Shown here piece after piece: positions 8,460 to 17,802 of a DNA stretch of 40,845 nt; within the stretch, counting starts at the first letter, position 1; each line of letters opens with the position of its first letter. The position numbers were made by a program, and so were the translations under genes. The stretch spans positions 1-40,845 of the forward strand of contig JALHJL010000036.1 of the NCBI GenBank assembly GCA_022839625.1, given 5' to 3'. The stretch comes from Phycisphaerales bacterium. GTDB taxonomy: Bacteria > Planctomycetota > Phycisphaerae > UBA1845 > Fen-1342. The notes under the pieces are model-generated. The model did no database searches, was not told where the DNA came from, and saw nothing but the letters and a program-made list of their open reading frames with translations.

Positions 8460-8544
8460 GTTGAAAAGGGGGATTGGCTCCGCGCCGGCGGGCCTTCGCG
8501 GTAGCCCTGCATGGTTCCCTGGGGTGCCCGTCCCCCTTTTCAAC
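8460..8544. repeat. REP/MITE-like element with 14-bp perfect terminal inverted repeats
   Basis: GTTGAAAAGGGGGA at 8460-8473 is the exact reverse complement of TCCCCCTTTTCAAC at 8531-8544. The 57 bp between them are GC-rich with weaker internal complementarity, giving an 85-bp element in the gap between the receiver gene and xseA. The arrangement recalls REP sequences associated with RAYT (IS200-like) transposases, or a small MITE. No transposase gene is near, so it would be a passenger copy. Whether it recurs in the genome cannot be seen from this window. Confidence 0.6.
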
Positions 8545-8569
8545 TGGCGCATGGCCGGCGCACGTCCGA

Positions 8570-10138
8570 TCAGTCGAAGAGCTCGGGCTGCCGCGGATCG
8601 TCGGCGGTGGCGCGGAACTCGCCGTCGGCCACCTGCGTGACAATGCGGGCTCTCGCCCGCACTTGGCGGACGGAGCGGATCAGCTCGCGCGTCCGCGCGT
8701 CGCGCGTGATGCTGTAGCCGCGTCGCAGTACATGTTCTGGGTGGCACGCGGCGATCGCCTCCATGCGGAGGGTCAGCGCCGCACGCCCGTGTACGAGCAA
8801 GTTCCGGGTGATCGAGCGGAGGCGGGCTTCCACCGGTTTCAGGTGCTCGGCCAGGAGCGGCAGCCGCGCCGGCGGGCCGGCCTTGTCGACACGGGCCAGA
8901 ACCAGCGCCAGGCGCCGGTCGCCGCGCAGGACGCCGGCGCTCAGCCCACGCCAGAGCCGATGGGTGTGGCGGTCGATCATCCTTCCCAGCCGCGCGAACC
9001 GCGCTCCACTCCGGAAAGCCAGGACGCGCAGGGCGGCGGCATTGTGATACTCGCGGGCCCGGCGCAGCAGCTCGGACAGCGTGTGCCGGAGCCGATGTTG
9101 GAGCTCGTCCAGCCCCTGCGCGCGCCAGCGCAAGCGAGCCAGCGGCCGCGCCAGCCCCTCGCACGCCAGATCGGCCGCCAGGCGAGCACCGGCCAGGTCA
9201 AGCGTGTGGCGGGCCGCGCGTGCGGCGCGCGCCGCCTGGCGCGCGAGCGAGGCGGCGAGCTCGGCCGCTACCGGCGTGGCCAGCTCAGCCGCGGCGGTGG
9301 GGGTCGGGGCGCGGACGTCGGCCACGAGATCGCTGATGGTGACGTCAACCTCGTGTCCGACGGCACTGATAACCGGGATACGGCTGGCCGCTATGGCGCG
9401 TGCTACGACCTCTTCGTTGAAAGCCCACAGGTCCTCCAGCGAGCCGCCGCCGCGCCCGGCGATGATCACGTCGATCCCGCCCAGAGCCTGCGCGTGCTCG
9501 TTGAGGGTTCGTAGCGCCGTGGCGATCTCCTGGGCCGCGCCCTCGCCCTGAACGCGGACCGGGAACACAAGCGCCTGAACGGGCGGGTAGCGGCGCGCCA
9601 ACGCCTGGAGGACGTCGCGGATGGCCGCCCCGGTCGGGCTGGTCACGATCGCGATGCGCTCGGGGACTTGCGGCAGGGGCCGCTTGCGGCGCGGGTCAAA
9701 CAGCCCCTCGCGCCCCAAACGCTCCTTGAGCTGCCGGAAGGCGACCTCGAGCGCGCCGACGCCCCGTGGCTCCAGCCGGCGCACCACCAGTTGGTAGGTG
9801 CCGCGCTGCGCATACACGTCGATTCCGCCGGTCGCAATGACCTCCAGGCCGTCCTCCGGGGCGAACTTGAGCCGGGCCGCGCTGCTGCGCCACATGACGC
9901 AACGCAGCTCCGCGTAGTCGTCCTTGAGCGTGAAGTACACGTGCCCGCTCGTCGGGCGCGCGAGATTGCTGATCTGGCCGAGGACGTGCAGCGTCGGCGG
10001 CAAGTGCCGCGCGAGCGCACCACGCACCAACTCGTTCACCTGGCGGACGCTGAGGGCCGTGAACTCCGCCCGCGTGCCCTCCGGCGGCTCCGGCGGACGG
10101 GGTATGCGGCGGGGATCGAAGGGTGGTCGCTCCGGCAA
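8570..10138 (-). CDS. xseA: Exodeoxyribonuclease VII large subunit
   Basis: Catalytic large subunit of ExoVII, a single-strand-specific nuclease that trims DNA from both ends and works with the small XseB subunit, which is not in the window. Seen: an N-terminal OB-fold (VRQVNELVRGAL, LGQISNLARPTSGHVYFTLKDD), then the conserved core IAIVTSPTGAAIRDVL, IIAGRGGGSLEDLWAFNEE and ISAVGHEVDVTISDLVADVRAPTPTAAAE, followed by a long Arg/Ala-rich coiled-coil region. Length 522 aa against 456 in E. coli, mostly in the coiled coil. The start is TTG at 10138, supported by AGGAG 4 nt upstream and by lack of any other plausible start before the OB-fold. It begins 11 nt after the rpsI stop, so it is very likely cotranscribed with the ribosomal genes. 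Confidence 0.94.
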   Translation of the reverse strand: MPERPPFDPRRIPRPPEPPEGTRAEFTALSVRQVNELVRGALARHLPPTLHVLGQISNLARPTSGHVYFTLKDDYAELRCVMWRSSAARLKFAPEDGLEVIATGGIDVYAQRGTYQLVVRRLEPRGVGALEVAFRQLKERLGREGLFDPRRKRPLPQVPERIAIVTSPTGAAIRDVLQALARRYPPVQALVFPVRVQGEGAAQEIATALRTLNEHAQALGGIDVIIAGRGGGSLEDLWAFNEEVVARAIAASRIPVISAVGHEVDVTISDLVADVRAPTPTAAAELATPVAAELAASLARQAARAARAARHTLDLAGARLAADLACEGLARPLARLRWRAQGLDELQHRLRHTLSELLRRAREYHNAAALRVLAFRSGARFARLGRMIDRHTHRLWRGLSAGVLRGDRRLALVLARVDKAGPPARLPLLAEHLKPVEARLRSITRNLLVHGRAALTLRMEAIAACHPEHVLRRGYSITRDARTRELIRSVRQVRARARIVTQVADGEFRATADDPRQPELFD

Positions 10139-10149
10139 ACCGCTCCTGC

Positions 10150-10704
10150 CTAGCGCTTGGAGAACTGGAAGCGCCGGCGTGCCTTACGCTGGCCCGGCTT
10201 CTTTCGCTCCACGCGCCGGGCGTCGCGCGTCAGGTAGCCGGCGTCGCGGAGAGTCGTCTCAAACTGGCTGTAGGCTTTGAGCAGGGCCCGCGCCACGCCA
10301 AGGCGGATGGCCCCGGCCTGGCCGGAATGGCCCCCACCATGAACGTTGACCTTGACGTCCCAGTGGCGGCGGACGCCCGTCAGCTCGAGCGGTGCGTAGA
10401 CATCGCGCTGGTCCTGGGGTTCGGTGAAGAACTTCTCGGCCTCGCGGCCGTTGACGAGCATCAGACCGCTGCCGGGCAGTAAGCGGACCCGGGCGACGGC
10501 GGCCTTGCGCCGGCCGGTACCCCAATGGATGCCCGGGCGCGCAGTGGGCGTGGCGTCGGAGGGCTCGACGGCCGTGGCGCTGTCGGTTGAGGCCGGGGCC
10601 TCGGTGTTGGGCACGACCGGGGCCGCGCTTGCGGCATCCGGGGGTGCCGCAGACACGGGCGTCTCCGACGGGTTTTCGGCCGGTTTCGGTTCAGAATCCG
10701 TCAC
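10150..10704 (-). CDS. rpsI: Small ribosomal subunit protein uS9
   Basis: Component of the 30S head whose basic C-terminal tail reaches the P-site tRNA. Seen: the core GTGRRKAAVARVRL from about residue 62, then VNVHGGGHSGQAGAIRLGVARAL, and a C-terminus ending in FQFSKR, close to the usual QFSKR tail. Unusual: about 56 residues of Ala/Pro/Thr/Glu-rich, probably disordered sequence precede the core, making it 184 aa against about 130. The GTG start at 10704 has AGGAG 8 nt upstream, so the extension appears to be translated. It lies 18 bp after rplM, the classic S9-L13 pair, with xseA downstream. Confidence 0.95.
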   Translation of the reverse strand: MTDSEPKPAENPSETPVSAAPPDAASAAPVVPNTEAPASTDSATAVEPSDATPTARPGIHWGTGRRKAAVARVRLLPGSGLMLVNGREAEKFFTEPQDQRDVYAPLELTGVRRHWDVKVNVHGGGHSGQAGAIRLGVARALLKAYSQFETTLRDAGYLTRDARRVERKKPGQRKARRRFQFSKR

Positions 10705-10722
10705 GGTCTTCGCTCCTGGTGA

Positions 10723-11166
10723 CTAGAGGGGCAGGGGCACCGGCTGCTGGGCCTGATGGTTATGCTGGTCGCCGCAATACAGCTTCAACTTTCGGAGCAT
10801 ATGGCGTGCCAGGGCGTTCTTCGGCAACATGCGGCGAACGGCCTCCCGCAGCACGCGTTCGGGATGGCGCTCGAGCATCGACTTCATCGTGATCTCTTTC
10901 AACCCGCTCGGGTGGCCGCTGTAGCGGTGGTAGACCACTTCTTCCTTCTTGCGGTTGCCGGTGACCCTTACCTTGCCGGCATTGAGCACGATGACGAAAT
11001 CGCCGGTGTCGACGTGGGGCGTGTAGGTCGGCTTGTGCTTGCCCATGAGCACCGTGGCGATGCGCACGGCGAGCCGGCCGAGCACGCGGTCGGTGGCGTC
11101 GACGACGTACCAGCGGCGCTCGACCTCCGTAGGTTTCGCTTGATAGGACTTGTTCGCGGTCTTCAC
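10723..11166 (-). CDS. rplM: Large ribosomal subunit protein uL13
   Basis: Early-assembling 50S protein. Seen: RRWYVVDATDRVLGRLA near residues 17-33, LMGKHKPTYTPHVDTGDFVIV, and GGL-type core elements RVLREAVRRMLPKN towards the end, followed by a short Gln/Pro tail. At 147 aa it is close to the usual 142. The frame is open far upstream to 11667, but that extension crosses the promoter and is Arg/Pro-rich noise; the GTG at 11166 gives the expected N-terminus. First gene of the rplM-rpsI-xseA operon. Confidence 0.95.
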   Translation of the reverse strand: MKTANKSYQAKPTEVERRWYVVDATDRVLGRLAVRIATVLMGKHKPTYTPHVDTGDFVIVLNAGKVRVTGNRKKEEVVYHRYSGHPSGLKEITMKSMLERHPERVLREAVRRMLPKNALARHMLRKLKLYCGDQHNHQAQQPVPLPL

Positions 11167-11215
11167 GCTGTCATCCGTAACGGGGTTAGGCACTCGGTCA
11201 AACCAAGAACCCCTT

Positions 11216-11243
11216 AGTATACGGGCGGCGACGCGTGCGTCAA
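11216..11243 (-). promoter_or_regulatory. Sigma70-type promoter of the rplM-rpsI-xseA operon
   Basis: Reading leftward, TTGACG (11238-11243) and TATACT (11216-11221) are 16 bp apart, each matching consensus in five of six positions. Transcription would start near 11209, giving a leader of about 43 nt. The leader begins with GGGGTT and later has AACCCC (11182-11213), which could fold into a hairpin around the start point and might be the target of autogenous control by L13; that last step is speculation. Confidence 0.62.
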
Positions 11244-11590
11244 GCGGACTGTCGGCCGCAATCCATTGGACGCGTGCTGTTCGCTGATGTCTCTGCCGCC
11301 CCCGCCGGGCCTCGTGCGCCTGGCCGGAAGTGCCACGCACGCACGCGCGGTCGTCGCGCCGATCGCGCGGGGCCGCCGTTGGGGGGGGGACGAGAGACCC
11401 AGGGCCGCGGGCGTGCCGCGTCGGGCCGACCACGGTGCGCGCCGGGCGGTTGCCCGCGGTGCAGGCAGTGCCTACACTCCCCCCAGTGACAGGGCGTCTT
11501 GACGCCCAGCGTTGCCGCAAGCGACGTTCGCACGTGCCAGTTTGTGTCCGTGGGTCTTGCGTATCGGGCTGACGAGGCCGGCCGCGTCTG
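11244..11590. other. Divergent intergenic region between rplM and the atp operon
   Basis: About 350 bp of very GC-rich DNA with a run of eight or nine G near 11385-11393. Apart from the candidate atp promoter near 11450 I see no gene: the short frames here lack ribosome binding sites and do not resemble proteins. Confidence 0.4.
11450..11478 (+). promoter_or_regulatory. Candidate promoter of the ATP synthase operon
   Basis: TTGCCC (11450-11455) and TACACT (11473-11478) are 17 bp apart, each four of six to consensus. It would start transcription near 11485, about 105 nt before atpZ. The position is right for the operon but the match is only moderate. Confidence 0.35.
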
Positions 11591-11839
11591 ATGTCCCCAG
11601 CAGTTCCGCAGCGAGACGGTGAGGGCGAGCGGCCGGGCCAGCGCCTGCCGCTCGGCTGGATGCGCATGTACGCGGTGGTGCTGGAGTTCCTTGCCTACCT
11701 GGCGGGGATCGGGTACCTGGGTTGGTGGCTGGAGCGGCGCTACGGCTGGGAGCCTTGGGGTCTGCTCGGCGGGCTGCTGGCCGGCACGGGCTTCGGCCTG
11801 TACCGCCTCATACGGGAGTCGCGACGACTGAAGCTGTAA
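11591..11839 (+). CDS. atpZ: AtpZ/AtpI-family ATP synthase-associated membrane protein
   Basis: Small membrane protein of the AtpZ/AtpI group encoded at the head of many F-type ATP synthase operons, thought to help c-ring assembly or Mg2+/Ca2+ supply. Seen: 82 aa, two hydrophobic segments (about 26-45 and 54-70) separated by a basic, aromatic turn WWLERRYGWEPWG, and a second segment GLLGGLLAGTGFGLYRLI, which is the family pattern. The Arg/Lys-rich tail should face the cytoplasm. The ATG has only a distant GAGG, so a start at a later Met (near residue 24) is possible. First gene of the atp operon, 4 nt before the next. Confidence 0.78.
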   Translation: MSPAVPQRDGEGERPGQRLPLGWMRMYAVVLEFLAYLAGIGYLGWWLERRYGWEPWGLLGGLLAGTGFGLYRLIRESRRLKL

Positions 11840-11843
11840 GTCT

Positions 11844-12251
11844 ATGAAGTACACGCTCATCCAAGTCGTCGTGCTGGCGGCACTCGTCGGCCTGATGGTG
11901 GTGATTGGCCGGGCACCAGTCGTTGCCCTCTGGGGTCCGGCGGCGTTGACGTTCTTTCATGCCGCCGCGGTCATCTGCCTGATCGGGGCGCTGCTGGCCG
12001 CGATTCCGCTGGGGGTGGTGGCGACGTACTGGCCGGCGTACACGCCGCACGCGGCGTTCGCGGGCACCGGGGTGCGGCTGCTGGGCACGGCGGCGCTGGG
12101 GGTCGGGTACCAGGTGCTTGCCCGGCCGGACCTGACGCCCTTCCTGCTGTGCCTGAGCCTGATTTATCTCGTGCTTCTGCTGGCGGAAACGGCCCTGATC
12201 GTGTACATCGTTCTGCACGTTTACGTCCGAAAGCCCAAGGATGCGGAGTGA
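11844..12251 (+). CDS. AtpI-position hydrophobic membrane protein
   Basis: A 135-residue protein with four predicted membrane helices (roughly residues 5-22, 30-60, 70-90, 98-127) and a short basic tail YVRKPKDAE. It occupies the place of AtpI between AtpZ and subunit a, and its last 11 nt overlap atpB, so it is coupled to the operon. Sequence resemblance to AtpI is not strong enough for me to name it; a role in c-ring assembly or in delivering ions is inferred from position. No clear Shine-Dalgarno precedes the ATG, consistent with coupling to atpZ. Confidence 0.72.
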   Translation: MKYTLIQVVVLAALVGLMVVIGRAPVVALWGPAALTFFHAAAVICLIGALLAAIPLGVVATYWPAYTPHAAFAGTGVRLLGTAALGVGYQVLARPDLTPFLLCLSLIYLVLLLAETALIVYIVLHVYVRKPKDAE

Positions 12252-13302
12252 GTTGCCCGTGTTGCTGCTCGCTGCCCACGATCCCGTGGACCACGTTCTG
12301 CCGCACGCTTTCTTCCGGCTTCTGCCGACCAACCTGAATTTCGGCCTTGAGAGCATTCCCCTGCTGGGCTTCCCGCTGAGCTCCGAGTTCTATTTCACGA
12401 ACCAGTTGCTCATGACGCTCATCGCCGCGGGCCTGTGCCTGCTGATCTTTCCGCGGCTGGCACGGGCCTATGGCGCACAGGCGGCGACCCCGCCGGCGCC
12501 GCGGGGCGTGTTCATGAACCTCTTCGAGTCGCTGCTTCAGTTCATCCGCGAGGAGGTCGCGCGCCCGGTGCTGAAGCACCGCACCGACCGGTTCATGCCG
12601 TTCCTGTGGACGCTCTTCTTCTTCATTCTGTTCTGCAACCTGCTGGGGATGGTGCCGCTGGCGGAGATTCTCCAACTCGTTTCGGGCGGCAAACTGCGGC
12701 ACGTGGGCGGGACGGCGACGGGGAACATCGCGATCACGGGCGGCTTGGCGCTGTGCGCGTTCTTCCTGATCCACGTCAGCGGGGTGCGCGAGGTCTATCA
12801 CGGGCTGCTTACCGGAACCTACGGGCACCACGATGCGCACGCGGACGTGCCCGGCGAACACGGCGCCGACGCGGCGACGGGGGTGTCTCCCGGGCGGGCG
12901 GCGCTGCTGGCGCTGCCCTTGTACGTGTGGAACTTCGCCCCGCATGTATTCAAACCCGGCGCGAATGCCGGCGCGCTGGCCAAGGTGTCCCTGCACGCCG
13001 CGGACGTGGTGATGTGGCTTGTTCTATTCGTGTTGGAGCTGATCGGCGCGGCCATCAAGCCATTCGCCCTGATGATCCGGCTGTTCGCCAATATGGTCGC
13101 GGGGCACATCGTGCTGGCCTCGATCCTGATGCTGATCTTCGGTGCACAGACCATTGCGATGGGGTACACGGTCGGCGCGATCAGCGCGCTAGGCTGCCTC
13201 GCGATCAGTTGCCTGGAGCTGCTCGTTGCGTTCCTCCAGGCCTATATTTTCGTGTTTCTGACCACGTTGTTCATCAGCATGGCGGTAGCCCCGGAGCACT
13301 AG
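12241..13302 (+). CDS. atpB: ATP synthase F0 subunit a
   Basis: Stator subunit carrying the two proton half-channels against the c-ring. Seen: the essential Arg280 in the conserved helix PFALMIRLFANMVAGH, and the C-terminal helix ELLVAFLQAYIFVFLTTLFI. Length 353 aa against about 270 in E. coli; the extra length is an N-terminal segment and a loop near residues 190-215 with many His and Asp residues (YGHHDAHAD, GEHGAD) between two membrane helices. It overlaps the preceding gene by 11 nt. A 218-bp gap separates it from atpE. Confidence 0.94.
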   Translation: MRSELPVLLLAAHDPVDHVLPHAFFRLLPTNLNFGLESIPLLGFPLSSEFYFTNQLLMTLIAAGLCLLIFPRLARAYGAQAATPPAPRGVFMNLFESLLQFIREEVARPVLKHRTDRFMPFLWTLFFFILFCNLLGMVPLAEILQLVSGGKLRHVGGTATGNIAITGGLALCAFFLIHVSGVREVYHGLLTGTYGHHDAHADVPGEHGADAATGVSPGRAALLALPLYVWNFAPHVFKPGANAGALAKVSLHAADVVMWLVLFVLELIGAAIKPFALMIRLFANMVAGHIVLASILMLIFGAQTIAMGYTVGAISALGCLAISCLELLVAFLQAYIFVFLTTLFISMAVAPEH

Positions 13303-13520
13303 AGGTTCACCAGTGGCAGACTGCGAAGCACGCATGGCCTACCGCGAAACCCGCCGCTCGCCATGTGCGGCGCGCTACTCGCTGTTTGCTCCTGGCTACG
13401 TCCGACTCGCTACGCTGAACTCACGAGTTTTAGGGCATGGGCAGCCGGCGCCCGGTCCCGCTTCGACTTAAGGCCGGTCAGACGGTTCCTCTAACGGAAA
13501 GGTGCGTAGGAGAATCCATC
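13303..13520. other. atpB-atpE intergenic gap
   Basis: A 218-bp spacer, long for the inside of an atp operon. Nothing gene-like is seen; the only good signal is the Shine-Dalgarno of atpE at its end. It could hold an internal promoter or RNA-processing site that raises atpE expression, because many c subunits are needed per complex, but I see no clear hexamers. Confidence 0.35.
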
Positions 13521-13811
13521 ATGCTCAGCACCCTCGCGGAAGTCGTCCCCCTGTTCAGTGACTCAGGCCTGATGGGCCTGGGCGCCGGGATCGGCGCGGG
13601 CCTCGTCTGTATCGGCGCCGCCAAGGGCATCGGCCACCTCGCCGGCAATGCCGTCGAGTCCATGGCCCGTCAGCCCGAGGTGCGCGGAAACGTGTTCCTC
13701 GCGATGATCATCGCGGCGGCCCTGATCGAGGGCTTCACGTTCTTCGCCCTGGTCGTGTGCATGGGCGTCTCGGGCAAGATCAGCGACGCGCTGAAGGCCG
13801 TCGGCGGATAG
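13521..13811 (+). CDS. atpE: ATP synthase F0 subunit c
   Basis: Rotor-ring proteolipid. Seen: two membrane helices, the first Gly/Ala-rich (GLGAGIGAGLVCIGAAKGIG), a polar loop ARQPEV (49-54), and the second helix with ion-binding Glu70 (AALIEGFTFFALVV). The Na+-type signature (Gln in helix 1 and Ser/Thr after the Glu) is absent, so a proton is the likely ion. The ATG at 13521 has AGGAG upstream; the frame is open 28 codons earlier but that part is not family-like. Length 96 aa, a little longer than usual because of the N-terminus. Confidence 0.95.
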   Translation: MLSTLAEVVPLFSDSGLMGLGAGIGAGLVCIGAAKGIGHLAGNAVESMARQPEVRGNVFLAMIIAAALIEGFTFFALVVCMGVSGKISDALKAVGG

Positions 13812-13878
13812 GCAGGGCAGCGCCGGCGTGCTGCGCGGCCTTTCCCGGCTGGCGCGCCCGCGCCGCCCACTATGGGAT

Positions 13879-14553
13879 ATGAACATGCGGCAGCAATGGC
13901 GATGCTTGGCAGCGTGCGGCCTGCTCCTCGTAATGCCGGCGCTCGTTTGTGCTCAACACGAACCGCCCGGCGGCGAACCGACGGCAGGGCACGCGACGCA
14001 GACCGTGGCCCACGGCGGCGGACATGACGCGGACGCCGCCAAGCCGGCCCTCCTGCAATATGACCCCGGCGCAGCGATCTGGTCGATCATCGTGTTCTTC
14101 GGATTGCTGGTCCTGCTACGCGCCACGGCGTGGAAGCCGATCCTGCGCGTCCTCCACGAACGGGAGGACTTCATCGCCCGCTCGATTGCGGACGCGAAGC
14201 TCGAACGCGAGCGGGCCGAGCGGCTCCTGGCGGATTACCAGGCACAGCTCGACCGGGCCCGGGAGGAGGCTTCGGTGATCGTGGCGGAGGGCCGGCGTGA
14301 CGCGGAGGTCGTGGCGCGACGCGTCCAGGAGCAGGCGCGCCGGGAGACAGAGGAAATCCTGGCCCGCGCACGCCGGGAGATACAACTTGCGAGCGATAGT
14401 GCGCGCAAGGAGCTGCACGACGAGGCCGCCGAGCTGGCCGTCCAGGTCGCGGCGCGGGTCATCCACAAGCAGCTCTCAGCGGCGGACCACCGCGAGCTCG
14501 TGGCCCGGTCGCTCAAGGAGATGCAGACGCCGGACAAGGGCAAGATGAACTGA
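13879..14553 (+). CDS. atpF: ATP synthase F0 subunit b, with signal peptide
   Basis: Peripheral stalk subunit linking F0 to F1. Seen, from the ATG at 13879: a cleavable-looking signal peptide (CLAACGLLLVMPALVCA, about 9-25), a 35-residue His/Gly-containing segment (GHATQTVAHGGGHD, 38-51), one membrane helix (AAIWSIIVFFGLLVLL, 66-81), then a long highly charged coiled coil (about 95-215). Because the b subunit's N-terminus lies outside the cytoplasmic membrane, a signal peptide plus external segment fits topology. The ATG at 13885 is an equally good start (better spaced from GGGA). Length 224 aa against 156 in E. coli. Confidence 0.92.
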   Translation: MNMRQQWRCLAACGLLLVMPALVCAQHEPPGGEPTAGHATQTVAHGGGHDADAAKPALLQYDPGAAIWSIIVFFGLLVLLRATAWKPILRVLHEREDFIARSIADAKLERERAERLLADYQAQLDRAREEASVIVAEGRRDAEVVARRVQEQARRETEEILARARREIQLASDSARKELHDEAAELAVQVAARVIHKQLSAADHRELVARSLKEMQTPDKGKMN

Positions 14554-14610
14554 CGTGGCGGCGGGCCGTGTGGCGCGGCTGCCGGGCGGCGTGCGTCTGG
14601 AGCGTAGTGC

Positions 14611-15210
14611 ATGGGATCGAACGTGGAAAAGGGTATTGACGTCGCCGACGTATACGCCGCCGCCTTGTTCGAGTTGGCGACCGAGGCCGGGACCGTGGAC
14701 GCGGTGGAGGCGGAGCTGGCGGAGCTGGTGCGGCTGTGCGTAGAGGATCCGAGCTTCGGCGCGTTCACGGCTTCGATCGCGATTGACGCCGACGACCGTA
14801 CGGTCAGCCTCGAGCGGATCTTCCGCGGCCGGCTCAGCGACGTCGTGCTCAACACGCTCCAGGTGATGAACAGCCACGGCCGCCTGGCGCTGCTGCCCGC
14901 GCTGCACCGCGCGTTCGTGCTGCGGATCGAGGACGCGCGGGGACAAATCGAGGTGCGGGCCACAAGCGCCGTGGAGTTGGACGCCCAGCAGCGGGAGGAG
15001 GTCGCGCGGCTGGCCGAGAAGTTGTCGCGCAAGAAGCCGCTGGTCGAGTACACGGTTGACCCCTCGTTGATCGGCGGACTGGTCGTGCAGATCGGCGACT
15101 TCCGGCTGGACAACTCGGTCCGCCGGCATCTCAAGGTGGTGCGCGACCAGCTGCTCGAACGCACGGCCCGAAGCGGAACGGACAGCGGAGTGCTGACGAC
15201 CCATAGCTGA
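14611..15210 (+). CDS. atpH: ATP synthase F1 subunit delta
   Basis: Connects the peripheral stalk to the top of the F1 head. Seen: an N-terminal helical domain beginning VADVYAAALFELATEAGTVD, then the more conserved C-terminal part with VMNSHGRLALLPALHRAF, EVRATSAVELD and DPSLIGGLVVQIGDFRLDNSVRRHL, the usual delta signature. Length 199 aa, slightly longer than usual at the C-terminus. It starts 57 bp after atpF with GGAG about 10 nt upstream, and ends 9 bp before atpA. Confidence 0.93.
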   Translation: MGSNVEKGIDVADVYAAALFELATEAGTVDAVEAELAELVRLCVEDPSFGAFTASIAIDADDRTVSLERIFRGRLSDVVLNTLQVMNSHGRLALLPALHRAFVLRIEDARGQIEVRATSAVELDAQQREEVARLAEKLSRKKPLVEYTVDPSLIGGLVVQIGDFRLDNSVRRHLKVVRDQLLERTARSGTDSGVLTTHS

Positions 15211-15219
15211 GAGCTACCC

Positions 15220-16887
<1,668 letters not shown>

Positions 16888-16932
16888 GCGCGCGGGACTT
16901 GGTTGCGACGCGCGTGCTGATGGGGGGGCCGC

Positions 16933-17802
16933 ATGGCTAAGGCCCGTGCCATTGTGAAGCGCCGCCGGGCGGTGCAGAACATCCGCAAGATCACGCAGAC
17001 CATGCAGCTCATCGCGACCGCGCGCTTCCAGAAGTGTCTTCAGCGTACGGTGGCGTCCCAGCCGTATACGCGCCGCATCACCGAAATGATCCAGACGCTT
17101 GCCGGCCAGCAGACGGTGGACCATCCGCTCCTGAGGCCCAACGAGAACCGCACCGGCAGCATCCTGCTGGTGATTACCTCGAACCGCGGGCTGTGCGGGG
17201 CCTACAACGCCGGCATCCTGCGGCGCATGCTCGAGGCCCGCCGCGAGCTGATGGAGGCCGGTCTCACGGCCGAGATGGAAGTGGTCGGCAAGAAGGGGAT
17301 CGGTTACCTGCGGTTTCTCGGCCTGCCGGTCGCGGTCAAGATCACCGACGTGGAAGACAAGATCGCCTTCGAGCGCGTCAGCGAAATGGCCGAGCGCTAC
17401 ATGGACCTGTACCAGCGCGGCGCGGTGGCCCGGGTCGACGTCGTCCACATGCAGTTCCTCAGCATCGGTCTACAACGCCCGGTCGCAGCGCAGCTCCTGC
17501 CGATCGAGCCGCCGGCTGCGGAGGCGACGCCGGTCCGCGTGCGGGCGCAGTTCGAGTTTTCGCCGCCGCGTGAGGAGCTCCTGGCGCGGCTGATCCCGCA
17601 GGCGGTGAAGATCCGGCTGTTCCAGTGCTTCAACGATGCGATCGTGAGCGAGCAGGTGGCCCGCATGGTGGCGATGAAGGCTGCGACCGACGCGGCGGCC
17701 GACATGAGCAAGTACCTGACGCGGCAGTACAACCGCGCGCGGCAGACGCAGATCACGACCGAGCTGGCGGACATCGTCGGCGGAGCGAATGCAGTGCAAT
17801 GA
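16933..17802 (+). CDS. atpG: ATP synthase F1 subunit gamma
   Basis: Central rotor shaft inside the alpha3-beta3 head. Seen: the conserved N-terminal helix (IVKRRRAVQNIRKITQTMQLIATA), ITSNRGLCGAYNAGI, and the C-terminal helix with SEQVARMVAMKAATDAA and YNRARQTQITTELADIVGGANA. Length 289 aa is normal. A run of seven G serves as the Shine-Dalgarno. Its TGA stop overlaps the ATG of a frameshifted four-helix-bundle gene, so the normal spacing to atpD (usually tens of bp) is expanded here to 529 bp. Confidence 0.95.
   Translation: MAKARAIVKRRRAVQNIRKITQTMQLIATARFQKCLQRTVASQPYTRRITEMIQTLAGQQTVDHPLLRPNENRTGSILLVITSNRGLCGAYNAGILRRMLEARRELMEAGLTAEMEVVGKKGIGYLRFLGLPVAVKITDVEDKIAFERVSEMAERYMDLYQRGAVARVDVVHMQFLSIGLQRPVAAQLLPIEPPAAEATPVRVRAQFEFSPPREELLARLIPQAVKIRLFQCFNDAIVSEQVARMVAMKAATDAAADMSKYLTRQYNRARQTQITTELADIVGGANAVQ

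Noticed and set aside
11167..11667. Upstream extension of rplM
   Set aside because: It would cross the promoter at 11216-11243; L13 homology begins only at 11166.
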